NCBI GenBank assembly: GCA_002451015.1
Contig: DKBB01000244.1
Location: 11,534-24,984 of the forward strand
Direction: 5' to 3'
DNA from: Acidobacteria bacterium UBA6911
GTDB lineage: Bacteria; Acidobacteriota; UBA6911
DNA length: 13,451 bases
In this document: positions 7,124-13,451 of the stretch, in pieces
Layout of the letters: each line of letters begins with the position of its first letter
How positions within the stretch are numbered: position 1 is the first letter of the stretch
The notes under the pieces: generated by a model
What the model saw: only the letters and a program-made list of their open reading frames with translations
What the model was told of the DNA's origin: nothing
Database searches by the model: none
Program-made: the position numbers and the translations under genes

Positions 7124-7253
7124 CCGGATCGACGGTTCCCAAAGATGCTATTTCTCCAAATCCACGTGGTGCCGTGCTTAAAGAACCGTCAAGGATCTTC
7201 TCGTTAGTGAACAGATCCTCGGGAAGAGGATGCATGTGTATATCAATAATCAT
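7119..7253 (-). pseudogene. 5' stump of an amidohydrolase gene cut by the IS
   Basis: An ATG at 7251-7253 follows AGGAG at six bases and opens 44 codons starting MIIDIHMHPLPEDLF. The DIHMHP block at residues 4-9 carries the HxH metal-binding pair of the amidohydrolase superfamily (amidohydro_2 type), always near the N-terminus. The family is normally about 280-400 residues, but here the frame stops at 7119-7121, right where the insertion-sequence end begins. The last three codons are probably contributed by the IS. The gene lies 43 bases after the MarR gene on the same strand, so the two were probably an operon. The remainder of the gene is not found in the window. The stump cannot be a working enzyme. 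Confidence 0.7.
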
Positions 7254-7296
7254 GAATTTCTCCTATCGCTAACCATTTGATATGTAAAATCTTGTT

Positions 7297-7752
7297 TTAT
7301 TGCATATTACGGTCGTCACCCGGTTTGTTTGAGTGGCGAAGAATATTGGATCCAACTTTATCATTTAATTTCAAAAGCATTCTTTTCTCTTCAGTGTTAA
7401 GGCCATCTAGCAATATTTCGTTCCAGGCATTCATAATTTTCACCAGGGAGCTTTTTATAGAGTTCGCCTTTTCTGTCGTATGAAGCTCGTATGAACGTCT
7501 GTCTCTCTTACTTTGTTTTCTGGTGACATATTTTTCTTTTTCTAAATTCGCGACAGCTCTGGCAGTTGTGGCTTTATTGATTCTTACGATGTGTGCTAGT
7601 TGTTCCTGGTTGATACCGTTATTGAGGAATAAATTCATCAGGAAAATGTATTGTCCGCTTCCTAGGTTGTATTTCTTTAGTTTCGCGTCGAAATAGATTT
7701 GACTGTATCTATAAATAAGAGAGATGTCTTTGCCCAATCTGTGTTTCTTCAT
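7297..7752 (-). CDS. MarR-family transcriptional regulator
   Basis: The 151-residue protein has the MarR layout: an N-terminal dimerisation helix (DISLIYRYSQIYFDAKL, 9-25), a winged helix-turn-helix (QEQLAHIVRINKATTARAVANLEKE, about 49-73) and the wing KYVTRKQSKRDRRSYELHTTEKA (74-96), where the Asp-Arg-Arg-Ser-Tyr block is the family's wing signature. A C-terminal helix pair follows. The ATG at 7752 has GGAG eight bases upstream. MarR proteins bind palindromic sites near their own promoter and release them when a small, often aromatic, ligand binds. A matching palindrome lies 67 bases upstream. The downstream amidohydrolase on the same strand is truncated, so the regulator may have lost its main target or may now act on other genes. 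The ligand cannot be told from the sequence. Confidence 0.9.
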   Translation of the reverse strand: MKKHRLGKDISLIYRYSQIYFDAKLKKYNLGSGQYIFLMNLFLNNGINQEQLAHIVRINKATTARAVANLEKEKYVTRKQSKRDRRSYELHTTEKANSIKSSLVKIMNAWNEILLDGLNTEEKRMLLKLNDKVGSNILRHSNKPGDDRNMQ

Positions 7753-7818
7753 AGCGATTTCTCCATAACAAGGATCTCAGTCCCTATGCGTTTCATGATA
7801 ATAAGAGACGATTAAATA

Positions 7819-7852
7819 GTTGCGTATGCAACAAATATTCATTAAATTGCAT
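7819..7852. promoter_or_regulatory. Palindromic operator-like sites upstream of marR-type gene
   Basis: GTTGCGTATGCAAC (7819-7832) is an inverted repeat of GTTGC/GCAAC around GTAT and resembles known MarR-family operators of the TTGC-N-GCAA type. A further half-site TTGCAT (7847-7852) lies 21 bases from the second half-site ATGCAA (7826-7831), two helical turns away. The surrounding DNA is AT-rich and lies 67-100 bases before the regulator start, where its promoter should be. Autoregulation is inferred. Confidence 0.55.
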
Positions 7853-8006
7853 TTTTTTGAGAAGCGACTGAGAAATTTGTAGGGAAGGAATGACTAAGAT
7901 ATTGGATGTTTATCGGATATATTCTTTACGGCTGTTCCTCACCAAAAAGAGTTAAGAATCCTGTAATGGCTAAATGCCCAAACCTATTCGGGCCGCACAG
8001 GATTCG

Positions 8007-9251
8007 CTATTTCAATTCCGGCGTGGTCCATGGAATCCATTTTTCGGTATCCAGGTCGGTAAATTTGGAGCGCAGAAACTCAGTCGGCCTACCGTCCGCC
8101 TTTCCCAGCAGGAACTTATCAAGATAGACTTCGAGATCCGACGTGTACTTATCACTCCAGGAACAGTGCATGACGTGATCTTCGGTTACGCCGATACGGT
8201 CGGGCACGCCCAGCGCCTTCCATACTTCCTTTGCCGCAAGGTGATCGATGCGGGCCGCTTCGGCACCCATTCTTGGAATCATTGAACTCTCGATCATCAA
8301 AACCGCACGTGGCGCAATCATCGCGATCAGTTCGTGATGGTCGAACGGGAGTTTGTCGGGAGCGTTCTTGAACCGGCGCAGTGCCCGGGCATACCAGGGA
8401 AATTCGTCGCTGCCTCCCTGTGCATGGATGAGATTCTCGACCTCGACGTTATCGCGTTTTTCGAGCATGTCCGAATACCGCCATGAAATTGTTCCGCCGC
8501 CGCCGGATTCCTGGGGAATGGTCAGCGCGATGCGTTCGTCAAATGCACCGGCATACAGGGCCATCTTTCCCGCATATGAACAGCCGCTGACCGCGAGTCG
8601 TTTTGTGTCAATATTGGCTTCCGGGAGCACTTCCAGTGCATCGATGACACGACTGACACCCCAGGCCCAACGGGCATAGGAGCCCGCAGTGGAATCCGGA
8701 TAGAGCTTCATAAAGTTGCCGTCAGCGTAGGTGCCACCGTCCGAGACCTGGTTGCTGAGAAATGTGATGGAGGCAATTCCCCGGCTGCTGAAGAAATGCG
8801 CTGGCAGGCTCCCGGTAGGAGAGTTCATGCCGATGATGGCGGGTATCGGTTTATTATCGGGCGCGTTGGCTGGACGATTAATCGTGGCTGTCATATCGAA
8901 CGTGTTGTCTCCTTCACCTACGGTTATGTTGATCGTGTTACCGGTGAGGCTGGCCTTGAAAATGCCCGGTTTGCCCGGTTTTTCACCGATGCCGTAATGT
9001 TCAATCATGGCTTTGATTTCGGCGCGCCGGATCCGCCATCCGTCTTTGGTCGTCATGCGCTTGCCGTCAGCCATTAGAAATGGATCGGGAAGGTATGCAA
9101 TGGACGGGAGATCGGCAAAGGAGGGCAAGGGCGGTGTCTGAACATCTGAACCGGTATCTTCCTTGTCGTAAACGAGGGGCATTTCCGCTGCGAACAACGC
9201 CAGATTGGAACATAAGAACAGCAGAACGATCCTACCAACTAGATGTTTCAT
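8007..9251 (-). CDS. Secreted glucuronoyl esterase, CE15 family
   Basis: Glucuronoyl esterases cut ester bonds between lignin alcohols and glucuronic acid side chains of xylan. The 414-residue protein starts at the ATG 9249-9251, chosen over an in-frame ATG 17 codons upstream because GGGAGG precedes it and a Sec signal then begins at once (hydrophobic 8-20, AA at 21-22 for cleavage). The nucleophile motif G-C-S225-Y-A-G is followed by DERIALTIPQESGGGG (238-253) with the acid Glu248, and by DHVMHCSW (358-365) with the catalytic His362. This matches the Ser-Glu-His triad of fungal CE15 enzymes, and the two cysteines beside Ser225 and His362 (Cys224, Cys363) match their conserved disulfide. Length fits the family. 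It is divergent from a beta-galactosidase-like gene, which supports a role in hemicellulose or related glycan use. Confidence 0.9.
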   Translation of the reverse strand: MKHLVGRIVLLFLCSNLALFAAEMPLVYDKEDTGSDVQTPPLPSFADLPSIAYLPDPFLMADGKRMTTKDGWRIRRAEIKAMIEHYGIGEKPGKPGIFKASLTGNTINITVGEGDNTFDMTATINRPANAPDNKPIPAIIGMNSPTGSLPAHFFSSRGIASITFLSNQVSDGGTYADGNFMKLYPDSTAGSYARWAWGVSRVIDALEVLPEANIDTKRLAVSGCSYAGKMALYAGAFDERIALTIPQESGGGGTISWRYSDMLEKRDNVEVENLIHAQGGSDEFPWYARALRRFKNAPDKLPFDHHELIAMIAPRAVLMIESSMIPRMGAEAARIDHLAAKEVWKALGVPDRIGVTEDHVMHCSWSDKYTSDLEVYLDKFLLGKADGRPTEFLRSKFTDLDTEKWIPWTTPELK

Positions 9252-9397
9252 ACAACCTCCCGGTTTTAAATCAAACGGATCAATTTTAATTCTATTTTTC
9301 ATAATAGCTGCAATTTATAGAAGTTGTACCGTTTTTCACCTATATGGTTGCCCCCCAATATACGCTTGGGATAGAGTACGCCGAAAGGAGGATCGCC
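9252..9397. promoter_or_regulatory. Divergent control region between CE15 and GH35 genes
   Basis: This gap must drive the esterase leftward and the galactosidase, with its leader frame, rightward. It is AT-rich to about 9345 and then holds CCCAA-TATACGC-TTGGG (9354-9370), a short five-base stem in the galactosidase leader. No convincing -35/-10 pair with a 16-18 base spacer could be picked out by eye, and no clear operator palindrome. Confidence 0.4.
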
Positions 9398-9493
9398 GTG
9401 AGATACCTGCTTGTTTCCGGTCTTCTCATGAATCCGTCCCTGTTCCTTTACGCATTATTCCAGGTGGAGGAAGGAAACGTTCGATTATGCTGA
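9398..9493 (+). CDS. 31-codon leader reading frame coupled to the galactosidase gene
   Basis: A GTG at 9398 lies six bases after AAAGGAGG (9384-9391), the best Shine-Dalgarno in the window. It opens 31 codons, reading MRYLLVSGLLMNPSLFLYAL then FQVEEGNVRLC, mostly hydrophobic with a charged tail. Its TGA (9491-9493) overlaps the ATG of the next gene (9487) in ATGCTGA, the classic geometry for translational coupling. The galactosidase's own site, GGAGGAAGG, is about eleven bases from its ATG and weaker in placement, and it sits inside this frame. The product may be a small membrane peptide, or its translation may only serve to load ribosomes for the downstream gene. Chance is possible at this length, but site strength and overlap argue against it. 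Confidence 0.5.
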   Translation: MRYLLVSGLLMNPSLFLYALFQVEEGNVRLC

Positions 9494-11268
9494 CGGCACA
9501 TACATTCAAATTTTATTCTCGTTTTTTATTAATAGCTGCGACGCTTTTGATGATCTGTTCCGGGTGTTCTAATGAACGTCCCGGCGGCGAAGGATCCCAT
9601 ATGAACGGAATTCCTCGCCTGGAAAAACAGGGGGCCACGACACAGCTCGTAGTGGATGGGAAGCCCTTCCTGATCCTGGGAGGTGAGCTCCACAATTCCA
9701 GTTCATCCAGCCTGGAGTACATGAAGCCGATCTGGCCGAAACTTGTCCGGATGAACCTGAATACCGTACTGGCGCCAATCTCCTGGGAGCTGCTCGAACC
9801 GGAAGATGGGAAATTTGATTTCACCCTCGTGGATGGTCTGATAAACGATGCAAGAAGCCATGGTCTCCGACTTGTTTTTCTCTGGTTCGGGAGCTGGAAA
9901 AACACCTTTTCAAGCTACGTTCCGGGTTGGGTGAAAGAGGACATCGAACGATTCCCCCGCGTTATGCGGTCGTCGGGAGAAGGCACTGAAAGGCTTTCGC
10001 CATTGAACGCAACGAATCGCGATGCCGATGCCCGTGTGTTTGCAGCACTGATGCGCCGCATCCGTGAAATCGATGGCGATCATCACACGGTGCTGATGGT
10101 TCAGGTCGAAAATGAACCCGGATGTATCCCGGAAGCAAGAGATTATTCAGAAGCGGCCAATCAAGCCTACTATGGTCCGGTGCCGCAGAAGCTTCTGGAT
10201 TATCTGCAGCAAAACCATGAGATCTTGATGCCTGAATTACGCAAATTATGGGAAGACGCCGGATCGCAGACATCCGGTACCTGGGAAGATGTCTTCGGAA
10301 AACAGGCGATCACGGAAGACCTTTTCATGGCCTGGCATTATGCCCACTATATTGACGCGGTCGTCCAGGCCGGTAAAAAGGAATATCCCCTGCCGATGTT
10401 CGTCAATGCAGCCCTTATCCGCCCGAACTATCCTCCCGGACGATACAACAGCGGCGGCCCGCTGCCTCACTCGTTCGACGTCTGGAAAGTCGGAGGCCCC
10501 CATATTGATTTTTTTGCGCCGGATATATACTTCACAAATTTTAAAGAATGGACAGAGATGTACACCCGGGCCGGTAATCCACTGTTCATCCCTGAAACGT
10601 ATGGGGATGCGCGGGGCGTTGCAAACGCATTCTACACATACGGAGAGCTTGACGGCATCGGTTTCTGCCCGTTTGGGATCGAGTCGCTCGACAGGTTCAA
10701 TTTTGGTGGAAATGAATCCCCCGAAAATCCAGAAGATCTGCCACTAGCAATTGGTTACGAAGTTCTACGGCAACTGGCTCCCATGATCCTTGAAAACATG
10801 GGGACGGAAAAGATGGAGGGAGTGCTTCTTGAAGAGAATGACGAGGTCGCCCGCTTCCCGATGGGGGATTATATAGTTAACTGCTACAAATCCGGTCGGG
10901 GGAGCATGCTTCCCGGTGCGAACGCACCCGGCCCCCTCGCTTCCTGGGCGAAGCAGCCGACTCAGAAACAGGCACCAACACTCCCAACCCCTCAGAGGGA
11001 AAACGTCAACCGCTCCGGTGCGCTCATTATCTATCTGGGGAACGACGAGTATCTTATTGCAGGAAGCGGCGCCCTGACAGTCGAGTTTACCCCCAACACG
11101 CCGGGACCACCTATAGGAGGTATTTCATTCATAGACGAAGGAAATTATATAAATAACATCTGGGTTCCCGGCCGCCGTCTCAATGGGGATGAAAACGCTC
11201 AGGGCCAGCGTTTCACCCTTCGTGATTCCTCAAAGATTTATCGAGTCAAGCCATACCGATATCGATAA
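9487..11268 (+). CDS. GH35-like beta-galactosidase lipoprotein with DUF5597-like tail
   Basis: The 593-residue protein is a clan GH-A glycoside hydrolase of the bacterial GH35/DUF5597 group, probably a beta-galactosidase of the periplasm or cell surface. The start at 9487 gives a lipoprotein-type signal: Arg12, hydrophobic 13-24, then CSG-Cys27, although Cys at the -3 place is unusual for a lipobox. The barrel begins with LVVDGKPFLILGGELHNS (54-71), followed by LNTVLAPISWELLEPEDGKFDF (91-112). MVQVENEPG (204-212) holds the probable acid/base Glu210, and PLFIPETYGD (365-374) the probable nucleophile Glu370. The part after about residue 420 fits DUF5597: LPLAIGYEVLRQLAPM, DEVARFPMGDYIV, GNDEYLIAGSGALTV and a GNYINNIWVPGRRLNGDE segment. 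It is divergent from the CE15 esterase, so joint glycan breakdown is likely. The exact substrate linkage is not proven. Confidence 0.85.
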   Translation: MLTAHTFKFYSRFLLIAATLLMICSGCSNERPGGEGSHMNGIPRLEKQGATTQLVVDGKPFLILGGELHNSSSSSLEYMKPIWPKLVRMNLNTVLAPISWELLEPEDGKFDFTLVDGLINDARSHGLRLVFLWFGSWKNTFSSYVPGWVKEDIERFPRVMRSSGEGTERLSPLNATNRDADARVFAALMRRIREIDGDHHTVLMVQVENEPGCIPEARDYSEAANQAYYGPVPQKLLDYLQQNHEILMPELRKLWEDAGSQTSGTWEDVFGKQAITEDLFMAWHYAHYIDAVVQAGKKEYPLPMFVNAALIRPNYPPGRYNSGGPLPHSFDVWKVGGPHIDFFAPDIYFTNFKEWTEMYTRAGNPLFIPETYGDARGVANAFYTYGELDGIGFCPFGIESLDRFNFGGNESPENPEDLPLAIGYEVLRQLAPMILENMGTEKMEGVLLEENDEVARFPMGDYIVNCYKSGRGSMLPGANAPGPLASWAKQPTQKQAPTLPTPQRENVNRSGALIIYLGNDEYLIAGSGALTVEFTPNTPGPPIGGISFIDEGNYINNIWVPGRRLNGDENAQGQRFTLRDSSKIYRVKPYRYR

Positions 11269-11453
11269 GTTGATGACGTATTTGTTGCCGAATCCAATTC
11301 CGGCTGCGATAGAACTCAACCTGAAAAGGGAGACTGCGGGCGAGCGTCTGCTGCTGGCGCTCCTCGACGATGAATCCCAATCGGTTTTTGACGATAAGCC
11401 GATTTCAATAGTTGCACCATACTCGTCCAAAATCCGGAGCGGTGCAGAGCAAG
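11269..11453 (+). other. Gap with a possible coding scrap
   Basis: Between the galactosidase stop and the next start, a plus-strand frame reads LMTYLLPNPIPAAIELNLKR followed by ETAGERLLLALLDDESQSVF and DDKPISIVAP (about 11272-11425). The hydrophobic/charged alternation looks like a real beta-sandwich fragment, but it has no proper start and runs on in a shadow frame through the next gene. I do not recognise the family. It may be a remnant of a gene lost from this spot. No terminator was seen. Confidence 0.3.
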
Positions 11454-13025
11454 ATGAAGATCAAAGACCTCAGCTTTCCCAGGTTTGGCTCCCTTCTGTT
11501 GACCATAGCTTGTTTTCTCGCAGCGGTATGGATATTGGGGGTTATCCATACCGTTTCCGGTCGCACCACGGTGGGTGACGGCGGGGTGCAGATTCCCACC
11601 ATCGAAGGGCCCATACCGGTGACAGATAAATCTCACATCTGGAATGGTGCTGCGTGGCAATGGGTTCCTATCAATCTTACTGACTATAAATATATCGAGC
11701 AGGAATATTACATCAGCGGGATTGCCAATGTTTATCAGGTAGTTCCGAAGAGCGATTACGCAACCACTAAACTGCGATCAGGACCTTACACAACTCGGAT
11801 AGTGATACGCCGTCCAGCGGATATGCGCCAATGGTCGGGAAGAGTCGCCGTTGAGATCATCAATATGTCAGCCGGCTATGATTGGACAGCGATTTGGGCG
11901 GCATTGTGGGAAAGCATCATCGATCGCAAAGATGTGTATGTCGGAATCACGAGCAAGCCGAACGTAATTCCCGGAATGGTCAGATTTGACGAATTGCGCT
12001 ACGGGCGTATCTCTTTTGCCAATCCATCTCCGCCAGATCGGCAATCTTGTGGAAAACTTCCCGGCGAAACGGGCTATGATGCCAATCTGTCCAAACTGTA
12101 CGAAAACGGCCTTGCATACGACATCTTTTCACAAGTGGGCGCGTTATTAAAAAGTTCCGACCCCTCAAATCCATTGGGCCGGCCCGCTAAACGCGCTTAT
12201 TTAACGGGCGAGTCACAGAGCGGCGGTTATGTCACCCGTTATTATAATTGGATTCATCAGAGGGCAAAATTATCGGGTGGCCGTCCTATCTATGATGGAT
12301 ATTTGATAGAGGATTCGGGGACTGGACCGAGCATCAGCGCGGATCTCAACCAGTGTGCGGCGCCCCTTGCATCTGATGATCCGCAACGCATTCTCAACCA
12401 CCATGCTGAACCACTGGTCGTAATCAACTCACAACTTTTCTATCCTCGATTCGGCCGGCCAGGCAACAGTGATACGGAGGAAAATCGATTTATGCTCTGG
12501 ATGGCTGCCGGCGCCAGCCATGGTTGGATGGCACAATACAATTACAGTGATGCAAGCAAGGCAGACCAGATCACGGCCGGGTTTCTCACGGATCGCGACG
12601 TATTCGACCATTTTACCTGCGGCAAGCGCCAGCCCGAGATCAATCTCTATATGTTCGAGAAAATGCTTTACAAATATCTCGACCGCTGGGTTGAAGAAGG
12701 AAAGGCGCCGCCTGCGGCGCCCGATCCTGAAATTGTAAACGGACAATATGTCCTGGATCCGGATGGAAATATCCGTGGCGGATTACGCATGCCCGAAATG
12801 GAAGTGCCCATAGCCAGATATAGGGGAGTCCTCACACCGTCCCCCGACTGCACCAGTGCGGTTCAACCCTTCAGTCCTGCGCGTCTAGCACAGCTTTATC
12901 CGACGCATAAGGACTATACGGATTCTTTCAGGCGCGCAGCCCAGAAGCTTGTCCGCGATGGCTTTCTCACCCAGGATGACGCTCGGAAACTTATAAAACA
13001 GGCTGAGGCGGCACCGGTGCCATAA
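11454..13025 (+). CDS. Secreted alpha/beta hydrolase (Abhydrolase_10 type)
   Basis: The 523-residue protein fits the Abhydrolase_10 group, large exported alpha/beta hydrolases of mostly unknown substrate. The ATG at 11454 is preferred to an in-frame TTG 14 codons earlier because the signal or anchor then starts properly (Arg10, hydrophobic 12-31). Its Shine-Dalgarno (GGAGC or AGAGCA) is weak. Family features seen are YYISGIANVYQVVP (85-98), TTRIVIRRPAD (113-123), GRVAVEIINMSAGYDWTAIW (129-148), the nucleophile elbow TGESQSGGYVTRYYNW (251-266) with Ser254 as probable nucleophile, and AAGASHGW (351-358) with His356 as a likely catalytic base. A Pro-rich segment follows near 430. It is on the same strand as the galactosidase, 185 bases after it, so cotranscription is possible. 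An esterase or peptidase-like activity on an imported substrate is an inference. Confidence 0.85.
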   Translation: MKIKDLSFPRFGSLLLTIACFLAAVWILGVIHTVSGRTTVGDGGVQIPTIEGPIPVTDKSHIWNGAAWQWVPINLTDYKYIEQEYYISGIANVYQVVPKSDYATTKLRSGPYTTRIVIRRPADMRQWSGRVAVEIINMSAGYDWTAIWAALWESIIDRKDVYVGITSKPNVIPGMVRFDELRYGRISFANPSPPDRQSCGKLPGETGYDANLSKLYENGLAYDIFSQVGALLKSSDPSNPLGRPAKRAYLTGESQSGGYVTRYYNWIHQRAKLSGGRPIYDGYLIEDSGTGPSISADLNQCAAPLASDDPQRILNHHAEPLVVINSQLFYPRFGRPGNSDTEENRFMLWMAAGASHGWMAQYNYSDASKADQITAGFLTDRDVFDHFTCGKRQPEINLYMFEKMLYKYLDRWVEEGKAPPAAPDPEIVNGQYVLDPDGNIRGGLRMPEMEVPIARYRGVLTPSPDCTSAVQPFSPARLAQLYPTHKDYTDSFRRAAQKLVRDGFLTQDDARKLIKQAEAAPVP

Positions 13026-13387
13026 AATCTTGATTCAAGGCGGTTCCCATATGTTGTGTAGGTTTTGTTAATCGCCGGTTGCCCGGACTTCCACGGCCAG
13101 GACGGTTCGACTATCAGACGTTGAATGACGATCCGCTGATGTTTGTCGCGGAATTTGTGCCGAAGCTCGATCCGCGCTATACGGCATTGTTTTTACCGAC
13201 TCAACCTCTAGCGAAAAACAGGTAGCCGGTGAAATCAGCATTAGCGGCAACGAAGAAAAATTTCATGATTTTCTCAAACTGATCGACCGATTCGATTTCT
13301 GGTTCAATATTGTAACGCCGTAATGTTGAAAACCGGCATAAAATGGAAACTTGAAAATTTGCAGCCAATAACTACATGAGGTTTACT
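13026..13387. other. Intergenic stretch holding decayed coding sequence
   Basis: After the hydrolase stop, most of this stretch looks like former coding DNA. About 13081-13198 reads in one plus frame as LPRPGRFDYQTLNDDPLMF, then VAEFVPKLDPRYT (unrecognised), ending at TAG. The overlapping next frame carries the alkyl-sulfatase tail annotated separately. The last 60 bases before the next gene are AT-rich and may hold its promoter. Confidence 0.45.
13129..13323 (+). pseudogene. C-terminal remnant of an alkyl sulfatase (SCP2-like domain)
   Basis: The frame opens after a TGA (13126-13128), has no start codon, and ends at TAA 13321-13323. Its last part, GEISISGNEEKFHDFLKLID, then RFDFWFNIVTP, matches the end of the SCP2-like C-terminal domain of alkyl/aryl sulfatases (SdsA1/BDS1 type), where a Gly-x-Ile-x-Ile-x-Gly-Asp/Asn strand leads into a helix and a terminal FNIVTP. 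A full enzyme is over 600 residues with a metallo-beta-lactamase domain, of which nothing is here. The switch from a different open frame just upstream suggests a frameshift or a recombination joint near 13170. It cannot encode a working enzyme. Confidence 0.55.
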
Positions 13388-13451
13388 ATGGCAACCAACA
13401 AAGTACTCTCTTTTTTCGTTTATTCCGTAGTGGTATTGCTTTTCTTAACAC
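13388..13451 (+). CDS. N-terminal fragment of an exported protein (cut by window edge)
   Basis: An ATG at 13388 has GAGG about seven bases upstream and reads MATNKVLSFFVYSVVVLLFL before the window ends. An in-frame ATG at 13376 is an alternative start, which would have no clear ribosome site. A lysine followed by 15 hydrophobic residues indicates a signal peptide or a membrane anchor. The family cannot be told from 21 residues. Confidence 0.6.
   Translation, partial: MATNKVLSFFVYSVVVLLFLT

Noticed and set aside
7974..8285. Plus-strand frames opposite the glucuronoyl esterase
   Set aside because: They have no motifs and are mirror images of a gene with a complete catalytic triad and signal peptide.
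9205..9486. N-terminal extension of the galactosidase frame
   Set aside because: The extension overlaps the divergent promoter region and the start of the esterase, and would bury the lipoprotein signal 94 residues into the protein.
11183..11578. A 131-codon plus frame spanning the galactosidase end and the hydrolase start as one gene
   Set aside because: Both flanks are shadows of well-supported genes; only the middle (about 11272-11425) is outside them, so at most it is a remnant.

Overview
The window looks like chromosomal DNA from an uncultured Gram-negative bacterium of medium GC. It carries Tat and Sec export signals, one lipoprotein signal, clear Shine-Dalgarno sites and many intergenic inverted repeats. 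Desulfobacterota or a similar metagenomic lineage would fit, but there is no rRNA or other phylogenetic marker, so taxonomy stays open. No tRNA, rRNA or CRISPR array was seen.

Left part (1-4238): two head-to-head genes encode exported proteins that share a UGSC-type N-terminal domain. The left one is Tat-exported and cut by the window edge. The right one is Sec-exported and carries the large C-terminal domain usual for this group. Both seem to have lost the Cys/Sec motif that names the family. Next come an imperfect inverted repeat, a small secreted protein of unknown function, and about 640 bases with hairpins and at most traces of coding sequence.

Middle (4239-7870): a molybdenum hydroxylase large subunit (xanthine dehydrogenase/aldehyde oxidase family) has unusual glycine-rich insertions and no intact Fe-S or FAD subunit beside it. 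It is followed by a 3' transposase remnant that abuts a 44-codon 5' stump of an amidohydrolase gene on the minus strand. Upstream of the stump on the minus strand is an intact MarR-family regulator with a palindromic operator-like site in front of it. An insertion and deletion has thus removed most of a probable MarR-amidohydrolase operon.

Right part (8007-13451): a glucuronoyl esterase (CE15) and a GH35-like beta-galactosidase lipoprotein with a DUF5597-like tail are divergently arranged, which suggests plant or algal polysaccharide breakdown outside the cytoplasm. The galactosidase is preceded by a 31-codon reading frame with the best ribosome binding site in the window, whose stop overlaps the galactosidase start. 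Then follow a secreted alpha/beta hydrolase (Abhydrolase_10 type), a decayed C-terminal piece of an alkyl sulfatase, and the first codons of another exported protein.

Overall this is an accessory catabolic region: exported hydrolases, a molybdenum hydroxylase, poorly characterised UGSC relatives and several gene remnants. I found no complete new multi-gene system. The strongest leads are the paired Cys-less UGSC-like proteins, the glycine-rich molybdenum hydroxylase and the coupled leader frame of the galactosidase.
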